Assembly: GCF_000178855.1 (NCBI RefSeq)
Contig: NZ_ADVG01000001.1
Coordinates: 1,798,001 to 1,862,000 of the forward strand
DNA from: Ktedonobacter racemifer DSM 44963
GTDB lineage: Bacteria > Chloroflexota > Ktedonobacteria > Ktedonobacterales > Ktedonobacteraceae
DNA: 64,000 nucleotides
Direction of reading: 5' to 3'
The notes under the pieces are model-generated. The model saw only the letters and a list, made by a program, of their open reading frames with translations. It did not search any database and was not told the origin of the DNA. Made by a program: the position numbers and the translations under genes. Numbering within the stretch: position 1 is the stretch's first letter; each line of letters opens with the position of its first letter. This document shows, piece after piece, positions 43,550 to 51,729 of the stretch.

Positions 43550-43604
43550 AGGTGAAGTGATGCATCCAGGCAACCACAGGCTGCCTGGATGCATCACTTC
43601 ACCT
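43550..43604. terminator. Long perfect hairpin between convergent nrdR and the cNMP-binding gene
   Basis: 23-bp perfect stem (43550-43572 with 43582-43604), loop of 9, no T-run. Confidence 0.75.
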
Positions 43605-43635
43605 ACTAAGAAATAGTTTGGCACAATGGCGTCAC

Positions 43636-44064
43636 TTAATCGTGCTGGCGCGCCTCTGCCTTGCGCAGACGCCGACTGAGGACAGCCAACATCTTCAAGG
43701 CAATATCGGGATGTGAGCGTAAGATACCTCGGAACTCCCACACAGGCAATACAAGCACCGTCACATCCTCTGCCGCGACAACTGTTGCCGAGCGTGGCAA
43801 TTCATCGAGAAGCGCCATCTCGCCCAGAACTTCGCCGACACCTGCGTTGCCAATAACTTCTTCGGCGCGGTCAGGATTGTTTGCCTGGCTGATGTGCACA
43901 TTGCCTTGCGTCAGTACATACAGGGCAACCCCAGGATCACCTTGCGAAAATAATGTGGAACCCGCGCTAAATGTGCGCTCCTGGCAGTTCTTTGCAATCT
44001 CTTGCAACTCTTTCTTATTTAAAGTGGAAAAAAGGTCTACACGCGAGAGGATGTCTTCTTTCAT
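43636..44064 (-). CDS. Single-domain cyclic nucleotide-binding protein
   Basis: 142 residues: only a CRP-type effector domain (FSAGSTLFSQGDPGVALYVL, phosphate-binding cassette GEVLGEMALLDELPRSATVVA). No DNA-binding helix-turn-helix follows, so it is not a CRP regulator; such stand-alone domains may act with partners. The cassette is well conserved, so nucleotide binding is plausible. Confidence 0.85.
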   Translation of the reverse strand: MKEDILSRVDLFSTLNKKELQEIAKNCQERTFSAGSTLFSQGDPGVALYVLTQGNVHISQANNPDRAEEVIGNAGVGEVLGEMALLDELPRSATVVAAEDVTVLVLPVWEFRGILRSHPDIALKMLAVLSRRLRKAEARQHD

Positions 44065-44302
44065 GGTTTTACGGCTCCTTCGGCAACGTATTTGACCCGG
44101 TACATAAAAGACGGCTCAATGCTTGCCTGATTCTTTTACTATCGTAGCCGCTATTCTATCACATTCCCGCGCGCTGGTCACCTGCTTCATAGCTTTTTGA
44201 CTTTTTGACTTTCTGGACCTCAGGCACTACAATGAATCTAGAAAAATAAGCCTATTCAATTTACTACATCCACTGACTCACCGTCTGAGGAATAGATATA
44301 CA

Positions 44303-46546
44303 ATGTCTACACAGGATACAGAGAAACAACTCAAGGATCGCCAACAGGCAGAAAAACGTCTGCAAGCAGGGCTGGAAGCATATAACGAAGGCAAACTTGA
44401 CCAGGCCTCTGACGCCTTTGGCGACGCAGAGATACGCTTTCGCCTCCTTGGAGAGTTTAAACGCGCAGGCGATAGCCGCATGCTCATCGCCGAGGTACAG
44501 CGCGAAAACAATGCCCTGGAGCAGGCCATTACCAGCTATCAGCGCGCAATCAAATTTTATCGCGACTCAGGCCATCCGCTCAGCGAGGCTGGCGGTCTAC
44601 TTGCTATCGGGCACCTCGAACGCCAGCTTGCACACCTGGATCGCGCTCAGGACACCTATCATAAGGCACAACAAATCTATCACGCTCATACATACCCTCA
44701 GGGGCTGGGCAACACCGAGCTAGCCCTTGGACACATCGAGCTCCAGCGCGGCAATAGCGCCTATGCCGCTGAACACTACCAGGATGCCGTCCACTATTAC
44801 AAAGAGTCTAACGACCGCATCAATCTTGCAGATGCCAGTCGTAGCCTGGCGGATGTCCAGCGTATGCAGCGCAAATTTGATGAGGCACTGAAGGGCTATC
44901 AAGAGGCGCTGAACATCTACCAGAGCACCAATGACATCTTTGGTACCATTGATGCTCAACTCGGGCTGGCACGCATCTACCTGGAACGCGAAGAGCTTGA
45001 GACAGCCGCCAACCTGTTTGCTGAGGCCTACAAAACATCAAGCGCGCTTGAGTATGAGCTGGGCGAGGCCGACGCCGACCTGGGTCTGGCCGAGACGATG
45101 CTCCTGCGCAACGAGGTTGACCAGGCCTTAACAGGCGCACAGACCGCGCTCGATCTCTACACCAAACAGCACAACGCCCTGGGCAACGCCAATGCCAATC
45201 GTGTACTGGGCGAGGTAAATACCCGCCGTGGTCAGCTCACATTCGCCAATTCCCTGCTCGAACGCGCTGCCCGCACCTACAAAGCCATTGCGTACCGTGT
45301 GGGACAGGCCGAAACAACCACCAGCCTGGGTGAGGTGCAATATCGTCGTGGCTTCGCGGAAAGCGCGCTTACCACCTTCGACGATGCACGGGCGCAGGCC
45401 CATAAGTTGCAGAATGTGCTGGTCGAGGGGCGTGCCATTGTTGGTATCGCCAATACCTACCTGCACATGGGGAAGCTTCAACAGGCTCAGAGCGCCTATG
45501 CCGATGCCTCTAATCGTTGCGAAGAGATCGATCCGGTCGCCAGCGCAACACTGCGTGCCCAGATCGCAGTTGGAGAGGCCCAGATAGCGATCTATGGTGG
45601 TGATCTACACGAGGTCGAGCGTAGCCTGCAAAGGGCGCAGGAGGCCATACAACAAAATCTCCTGGCACAGCGTATTCAGCCTCAGGTCACATTGATTCAG
45701 GGGAAATATGCGCTGACGAGCGGCGACTTTGCCCAGGCCAGCGTGCTTTTCGAGCAGACCAAAACTCAGGCTCAGCATGTGCAGGAGCCGCTGGTAGCAG
45801 CCCGGTCCCTGCTTGGTCTAGGGCAAAAACAGTTGGCAGAGGCTGAGCTGGATGCCGCGACCGAGACGTTGCTCGCGGCTGGTCATCAGTTCCAGCTCCT
45901 GGAGAGCCTCGTCGGTGATGGCTCAGCGGTCCTTGGCCTGGCCCAGGTCAGCATCGCCAAATCCGCCTGGGATGAGGCCAGCGAAAATAGCGAGGCCGCG
46001 ATCACGCGCTTCAAGCAGGCGGGACACACGCCAGGCCATGCCGATGCGCTCCTGAGTCGCGGCCTCGCCAGGCGCGGAAAAGACGAGCTAGACGAAGCAC
46101 TCAGCGACTTTGAAGAGGCCCTGCGCCTGTACCACCAGACACGCCAGCCACTAGGCGTGGTCGACACGCGTTCGGCTCGCGCAAGCATCTACTTTAGACG
46201 TAACGAGTTCGACCGTGCTCGCGATGAAGAGAGTAAAGCGATCACCCAGGTTGAGCGAGTCATGAATACGTTGAGCAAGCCAGAGCATTGGAGCCTCTTC
46301 CTGCGACAATATGTCGATCTGTACGCGCTGACCGCGCTGACTGATGTGCGCCAGGATCACGACGAACAGGCGCGTATTCTCGTCGAAAACTTCGCGCGTA
46401 TCGCGGGCAGTCAAGGGATCATCGAGCATCTCCAGGGCTTTGAAAGCGCTATTCCTACCAGCGGTGAGGATCTCACCAACGAGGAGATACAGGCCAATAA
46501 AGACCTGGTACGACGTATTGGGCAACTTTATAAGGGCCAGAAATAA
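44303..46546 (+). CDS. Tetratricopeptide-repeat protein
   Basis: 747 residues made almost wholly of TPR units of about 40 residues (for example AITSYQRAIKFYRDSGHPLSEAG, FDEALKGYQEALNIYQSTND), like kinesin-light-chain-type TPRs. No enzymatic domain, signal peptide or membrane segment. Probably a scaffold. GAGGAAT lies ahead of the ATG. About 150 bp before the next gene. Confidence 0.85.
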   Translation: MSTQDTEKQLKDRQQAEKRLQAGLEAYNEGKLDQASDAFGDAEIRFRLLGEFKRAGDSRMLIAEVQRENNALEQAITSYQRAIKFYRDSGHPLSEAGGLLAIGHLERQLAHLDRAQDTYHKAQQIYHAHTYPQGLGNTELALGHIELQRGNSAYAAEHYQDAVHYYKESNDRINLADASRSLADVQRMQRKFDEALKGYQEALNIYQSTNDIFGTIDAQLGLARIYLEREELETAANLFAEAYKTSSALEYELGEADADLGLAETMLLRNEVDQALTGAQTALDLYTKQHNALGNANANRVLGEVNTRRGQLTFANSLLERAARTYKAIAYRVGQAETTTSLGEVQYRRGFAESALTTFDDARAQAHKLQNVLVEGRAIVGIANTYLHMGKLQQAQSAYADASNRCEEIDPVASATLRAQIAVGEAQIAIYGGDLHEVERSLQRAQEAIQQNLLAQRIQPQVTLIQGKYALTSGDFAQASVLFEQTKTQAQHVQEPLVAARSLLGLGQKQLAEAELDAATETLLAAGHQFQLLESLVGDGSAVLGLAQVSIAKSAWDEASENSEAAITRFKQAGHTPGHADALLSRGLARRGKDELDEALSDFEEALRLYHQTRQPLGVVDTRSARASIYFRRNEFDRARDEESKAITQVERVMNTLSKPEHWSLFLRQYVDLYALTALTDVRQDHDEQARILVENFARIAGSQGIIEHLQGFESAIPTSGEDLTNEEIQANKDLVRRIGQLYKGQK

Positions 46547-46697
46547 AAAGTTTGTACAAAGAGGGCTGATCATGCGAAAATAGAGAGGCATCCTGTCACG
46601 ACAGAACAGACGCTGGAAGTTGAACAGTTGATATAGAGGGGGGCAAGAAACATGCATCGACATGACGGATTGCCCTGTATTGGAGGAAATCATCGTT

Positions 46698-47465
46698 ATG
46701 GCAATCCAATTCCTACGCGGTAATTCACAAGCACCCAAGGGGCATGCCATCTTTGTTGTTCGCAATCGCAACGATGCCAACAATGTCTTTTGCACCTATT
46801 GCATCGTACCCCCTATCCCTATGTCCATTGCGAAATATATTCCACCGTTGCTAGCGGCCCATCTCCCTACTGAGGAGTTGCAAGACAGTGACACAATTTC
46901 TGGCATGCCGATTCCTCCCATTCCGGAAGAGGGCCAGACCCTGGAATATATGCAGCTCCTGGCGGAGCACCGCGATGATGATCTCTGCGACATTGGTAGC
47001 GTCAGCTCCAGGGATGACATGGCGCGCATGAACCTGGCGGCCGAGGCATGTCAGGAATATGGGCAGATGTACACCTCGTACATTGCCACTATCCAGACCA
47101 GGAAACGCGAGGCGCAACGGTTTTCAGTAGAGAAACTGGATGCCGATTCCCTCGTCTTTCATGCCATGCCTGAAAGGCAGAAGTTGGCTGAGCTGGGCAA
47201 GCTCATTGGGACAGCCCGGTACGCCATCGAGGGGCATGATCAGCAACTCTTACGCGAGACAGAGCAACAGATGCAACGCATTGCGGGCACCCTGGCCGAG
47301 AAGTATCGTGGCTCTGAGCTAGTTACTGCGGCTATCTCGCCAAACGAGCGTGGCGCCAGGCTCTCTGGTCTCTACCTCAGTCGAGCATATAAACTCCTCG
47401 ACGAGGAATACGCAGATATTCCCGGCATTGAGCGAGACATTCGTGAATTAAAGGACGCGGGCTAG
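46698..47465 (+). CDS. Conserved hypothetical protein
   Basis: 255 residues from ATG 46698 (GGAGG upstream). Alpha-helical second half (residues 120-255) and a beta-rich start (AIQFLRGNSQAPKGHAIFVV). No known motif or membrane segment. Same direction as the next gene, 128 bp apart. Confidence 0.65.
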   Translation: MAIQFLRGNSQAPKGHAIFVVRNRNDANNVFCTYCIVPPIPMSIAKYIPPLLAAHLPTEELQDSDTISGMPIPPIPEEGQTLEYMQLLAEHRDDDLCDIGSVSSRDDMARMNLAAEACQEYGQMYTSYIATIQTRKREAQRFSVEKLDADSLVFHAMPERQKLAELGKLIGTARYAIEGHDQQLLRETEQQMQRIAGTLAEKYRGSELVTAAISPNERGARLSGLYLSRAYKLLDEEYADIPGIERDIRELKDAG

Positions 47466-47534
47466 CTTCTGGCAGCTCGCCTCCTGCCACACTACTCATA
47501 CCCATAGCATTGCTCATGGGCTATGCTATGATGC

Positions 47535-47561
47535 AGGTATCATACCTAAGGTATCATACCT
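47535..47561 (+). promoter_or_regulatory. Tandem palindromic operator-like sites
   Basis: AGGTATCATACCT occurs twice (47535-47547, 47549-47561), each a perfect palindrome around a central C, one base apart, ending 32 bp before the start at 47594. Looks like a binding site for two repressor dimers. Confidence 0.6.
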
Positions 47562-47593
47562 ATCAAAATATATTTTCTTGTAGGAGCTTATCC

Positions 47594-49030
47594 ATGGCAC
47601 AAGTTGAAATGAGGGTAGACCTCTCAAACGTGCTTAGCGCAGCGATTGAGGGCAATACAGAACAATTAATCGCCTCTGTGCGTGACATTTTACATGACAC
47701 CAACTCACCCGACGTTCTCCTGGGACGCCTGGGCATGATTGCCGTTCACGGGGACAGCGATGGGCATCCCGCCACCGTGCTGGCTGCCGCGGCCATGTTG
47801 AGCCGCCTGATTCCCTTTCTTCCAGAGCCAGTGGACTCGACTGTTCCCGTCAAAGAGCGTGCCTTGCCGCTCTTTTTCCAGGCAGCCAGGCTAGCCAGAA
47901 CCGCCTTGCGCGTGGGCACTGGCGTTGAGCCTAACTATCCTGAGCCACTCTTCCCCAGCGATCTTGGCGAAAATACGACTGTTGGCGAGGCCCTGCGCAA
48001 AGCAGTACACAGTAACGATGTCCTGGCCGTAGAACGCCTGCTCTTTGGGCTCTACGGCACTGGCGCGGATTACCGCACGATGGAGGTCCGGGCATTTGAG
48101 GCCGTCGCCGACACCTTCCAACACGGTGGTCACCCACTCATCTTCGCCGTGCGTGGTTTTCAGTTGCTTGATGCCGTTGAGTGGGGCGACCGCGTTCCCA
48201 ACATCTTGCACTGGCTCGCGCCCCATCTGCCCCTCCAATCAGGCAGCGATGAGCCAGCCTGGGCTCGCACCGTACGCGATTTTGCCTCCAAGCCCGAAAA
48301 TAGCATGAAGAGTGTACGCACGCGCCTCTCCACGCCCAAAGATGAGAATGCGCTGGAGCTTTACAAGCTCGTCAATAGCACCTCGGATACAATCCAGGTG
48401 TGCCAGGGTGTCTACAACACAGTAATCAAGAGCGAGGCCTCACCTGTCGCCACAGCTGCGGTCATCGCGCTCTCAGCCACTGAGCTACTGCGTACCCTCG
48501 ACAATGCCGAACATGAGCAGTATATCAAGGTAGCCCACGGCCTACTCTTCGCCTCCGCCGTCCAGCAGGTTATGCGCCGCGTGCAGGATGTAGAGGCTCT
48601 GCCCTTGCTCTATACCTCCGCAGCCTATGTCAGCGCGTTGCGCCAGGAGATCGCCAGCTCTCCACTCAAGCAAACCGAGCCGACAGCGGCCAGCACCATT
48701 CCTGGCGGCGGTTTTATCGCCAGCTCTCAGCTTGAGACCCTTCAGGAGCAGCTCAAAAATAAAGACTTCGCTGGCGCCCTGGCGACCTCCCAGCGCTACC
48801 TGAAAGTTGGTCATGATCCTCGCGCACTCTTTGGAGCTATTGCAATCGCCGCTGGGCACATTGACGCAACCAGGGATCAGGGCCACACCCTGCAAATCGT
48901 TCAGGCGGCGGCGGAATCCTATATGGCCTGGCCTAAAGCGCTGGCGACAACCAGTGCCGATGCCTTCCTCCATGTCGCCTTGCGCGCCATCGTTGGTGGA
49001 CATCTCGACGAGATAAGCGTGCGCTTCTAG
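47594..49030 (+). CDS. Conserved hypothetical helical protein
   Basis: 478 residues from ATG 47594 (TAGGAG upstream). Largely alpha-helical, Ala/Leu-rich, repeat-like, with no signal peptide or membrane span. No motif of a known enzyme recognised. It is preceded by the tandem palindromes 47535-47561, so its expression is probably controlled. Confidence 0.65.
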   Translation: MAQVEMRVDLSNVLSAAIEGNTEQLIASVRDILHDTNSPDVLLGRLGMIAVHGDSDGHPATVLAAAAMLSRLIPFLPEPVDSTVPVKERALPLFFQAARLARTALRVGTGVEPNYPEPLFPSDLGENTTVGEALRKAVHSNDVLAVERLLFGLYGTGADYRTMEVRAFEAVADTFQHGGHPLIFAVRGFQLLDAVEWGDRVPNILHWLAPHLPLQSGSDEPAWARTVRDFASKPENSMKSVRTRLSTPKDENALELYKLVNSTSDTIQVCQGVYNTVIKSEASPVATAAVIALSATELLRTLDNAEHEQYIKVAHGLLFASAVQQVMRRVQDVEALPLLYTSAAYVSALRQEIASSPLKQTEPTAASTIPGGGFIASSQLETLQEQLKNKDFAGALATSQRYLKVGHDPRALFGAIAIAAGHIDATRDQGHTLQIVQAAAESYMAWPKALATTSADAFLHVALRAIVGGHLDEISVRF

Positions 49031-49164
49031 CCGGGTAGAGGCATAGAGCTTGCATCCAAGAAGCTCCTGTATAGAGGAGAGGAGGCAAGCCTCTCTCGCA
49101 GCGAATAGCAATTTACGACCAGGTATGTGAGAAGTGACATGCCTGCGACGTTATTAGAGTATAA

Positions 49165-49195
49165 GGGGCACGCGCGTTAAATACCCGTGCCCCTC
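49165..49195 (+). terminator. Terminator hairpin
   Basis: AGGGGCACG (49165-49173) pairs with CGTGCCCCT (49187-49195); downstream of the gene ending at 49030 and upstream of oppA. Confidence 0.6.
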
Positions 49196-49205
49196 TCGTA
49201 TTGTG

Positions 49206-49220
49206 TGCACATTATGTGCA
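49206..49220. promoter_or_regulatory. Short palindrome in the first oppA leader
   Basis: TGCACA-TTA-TGTGCA, 76 bp before the start at 49297. The other two oppA genes also have inverted repeats at a comparable distance. Confidence 0.35.
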
Positions 49221-49296
49221 ATCCAGCACCACATGCCTTTATTTTCGCTGTCCAGCCTCTTTCACACAATCACAAGCGTTAAAGGAGACACGCTTT

Positions 49297-51024
49297 ATGT
49301 TTCCTACCAGGAAAACCGATCTCACCAGGCAATACCTCTATCTACCAGGGCTCTGTCTACTACTCGTTCTTCTCAGCGCGTGTAGTCTCTTTGGGGATGC
49401 TTCACCGCACATGGTCAAGGCTCCCGCGAACAAGCAGACCTATATCATTCCCCAGGTTGGGATTACCAATCTTGATACCCTTGATCCGGCATTGGCGCAT
49501 GATGATACCTCAATTCATGCTGTCCAGATGCTCTATACGGGCCTGGTACAGCTCAACGATAAACTCGAAGTTGTCCCTCAGCTCGCCCAGAGCTGGCAAA
49601 CCGATAGTGATGGACTCACCTGGACCTTTAAACTCAAGCCACACCTGACGTTTAGCGATGGTACACCACTCACCTCTGCTGACGTCGCCTACAGCCTCGA
49701 CCGAGCGCTGCTCCCCACAACCCAATCGACGGTCGCACCGTTATATCTCAATATTATCAAGGGTGCAAGCCAGGTCATCGCAGGCCGCAGTGCATCCATC
49801 ATCGGCACAGGCGTTACGACGCCAGATGCCAGTACCGTCATGATTACGACAGAGCAGCCCGCCACGTATTTGCTTGCGCGCCTGAGCATGAATTGCGCCT
49901 ATGTGGTTGAAAAAAGTATGGTCACAAAGTATGGTGCCCAATTTACTGACCATTTAAGCCAGGGAGGGGCCTCTGGCCCATTTCGCGTCGCAGACTATAA
50001 ACATGGGCAATCCATTACCTTCTCTCCCAATACACACTACTATAATGCCAGGCCCCAGCTACAAAAAGTTACTTATCGCTTCTACCAGACCGCTCAAGAG
50101 GCCTATAAAGCCTATACCAATCGCCAGGTCGATACCGCCAGCGTGCCCCTGGCCAACTACCAGAACGTGCGTAAACAGAAGGACTTTCACCAGGTTCCAC
50201 AGCTCTGGATCAACTACTACACCATGAACTACCTGGCCAAGCCCTTCGATAATGTGAAAATTCGCCAGGCCTTTGCCCTGGCCATTGATAAACAGGCCAT
50301 TGTGCAAAATGTTTGGAAAGGGACCGCACTCCCGACAAATCATATTCTCCCTCAGGGTATGCCCGGATATAATGAGAAACTCACTGGCCCAGACCAGACG
50401 AAAGCCCTTATCGGCAACCCCAAACTGGCCCAAACCTTGCTCAAAGAGGGACTCAAAGACGAGAATATTGCCAGCGTCTCCGATCTACCAGATATCGAGC
50501 TAAGCTACGCAACCGGTGTTCCTACCATCACACAGGAGATCCAGGCAGCCATTCAGCAATGGCAGAAAGTCCTCAATATTTCCGTGAAACCAAACCCCAT
50601 GGATTACAATACCCTCCTGGACAAGATAACGGCCTCATCCATGAATAACCAGGAGCTACAGTTCTGGGCGCTCTCCTGGATTGGTGAATATCCTGATCCA
50701 CAGGACTGGCTCTCTTATCAGTTTGGGAAGGGCACAGTCAACAACAATATGAACTATGGCCAGAACTTTGGTCCGACGGCCGCCAAACAGCAGGCATTAC
50801 AGGACCAGCTTACCAGGGCCGATGGCCTCACCAATGCAGGTGGCCGACTCCAGGCATACCAGCAAGCCGAGCAACAGCTTGTGAACGATGTTGCCTGGCT
50901 ACCAATGGAGCAGGAAACAGCCATCTTCCTGCGTACCACCGATATCGTCGGCCTCGTTGATAACGGGCAGAATACCACCCCGCCTGATGATTGGGCCAAG
51001 ATTTACCGCGTACAGGCAGGCTAA
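49297..51024 (+). CDS. oppA: Oligopeptide ABC transporter substrate-binding lipoprotein (paralogue 1)
   Basis: 575 residues from ATG 49297 (AAAGGAG upstream). Lipoprotein signal ends LVLLSACSLF with the lipid-anchored Cys. SBP_bac_5 pattern: NLDTLDPALAHDDTSIHAVQ, LTFSDGTPLTSADVAYSLDRAL, NVKIRQAFALAIDKQAI, LPQGMPGYNEKL. Captures peptides outside the membrane and delivers them to OppBC. More divergent than paralogues 2 and 3, and cut off from the rest of the locus by a tnpB/group II intron insertion. Confidence 0.92.
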   Translation: MFPTRKTDLTRQYLYLPGLCLLLVLLSACSLFGDASPHMVKAPANKQTYIIPQVGITNLDTLDPALAHDDTSIHAVQMLYTGLVQLNDKLEVVPQLAQSWQTDSDGLTWTFKLKPHLTFSDGTPLTSADVAYSLDRALLPTTQSTVAPLYLNIIKGASQVIAGRSASIIGTGVTTPDASTVMITTEQPATYLLARLSMNCAYVVEKSMVTKYGAQFTDHLSQGGASGPFRVADYKHGQSITFSPNTHYYNARPQLQKVTYRFYQTAQEAYKAYTNRQVDTASVPLANYQNVRKQKDFHQVPQLWINYYTMNYLAKPFDNVKIRQAFALAIDKQAIVQNVWKGTALPTNHILPQGMPGYNEKLTGPDQTKALIGNPKLAQTLLKEGLKDENIASVSDLPDIELSYATGVPTITQEIQAAIQQWQKVLNISVKPNPMDYNTLLDKITASSMNNQELQFWALSWIGEYPDPQDWLSYQFGKGTVNNNMNYGQNFGPTAAKQQALQDQLTRADGLTNAGGRLQAYQQAEQQLVNDVAWLPMEQETAIFLRTTDIVGLVDNGQNTTPPDDWAKIYRVQAG

Positions 51025-51054
51025 TCTTAGCCTACAAGGCAAACATTATACCTC

Positions 51055-51086
51055 AGAGGAGTCGGGGCCATGGTTCCGACTCCTCT
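51055..51086 (+). terminator. Terminator of oppA paralogue 1
   Basis: AGAGGAGTCGG (51055-51065) pairs with CCGACTCCTCT (51076-51086). Confidence 0.75.
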
Positions 51087-51164
51087 AGCTTTGGACCCCG
51101 CGTCTCTCCCTCTATGTACACAGTATCTTAAAATGATGACAAATATGCCTATACGTCATCCGTT

Positions 51165-51182
51165 CAGACGGCCAGCCGTCTG
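51165..51182 (-). repeat. Right-end hairpin of the tnpB element
   Basis: CAGACGGC-CA-GCCGTCTG, just beyond the tnpB 3' end, typical of IS605-type right ends and omega RNA. Confidence 0.55.
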
Positions 51183-51729
51183 GGGAGAACTGCGGCTCCC
51201 GCTACTCCTCGCCCCACTTGCAAAGGGTCGGAGCTACTTTTGCGTAAGATGTTGTACGATCCGTTGATATCGGCATGAAGGAGGCGTCCATCCCCGGCAC
51301 GATACCAACTGCGCGCAACACGCTTGCCTGAAAACACCGGCTTCTCAGCCGTGTTGGCTTCATAGGTTGGGATGGGTCGCCGTCCAGAAAACTGGCCTTG
51401 CTGGTGTAGCTTTCTTCTTGAAGGATAACCCTGATCCCAACCAGGTGCGCTTTGTAGGTCAACTGCTCAATGAAACGGCCATGGGGAAGCTGCACAAACT
51501 GCTGGTTGTTCCTGCGTCCCATGGTCACCCCTTGTTTCCAGAAGGGATTCTTGCCAATCACCAGCGTTCCGATGCCCTCGCTGACCAGCAGGTCAATGAT
51601 CCGACGGCTGGCCGTGTGCAGATACGCATCCACACGGCGATTGCGCTTCGTCGTCACGCGATCCAGCTGGCGCGAGGTGTATCGGTTCTCATGCGCGAGG
51701 CGTTGCTGCTGCCTGGCGCGCTGTTTGTT

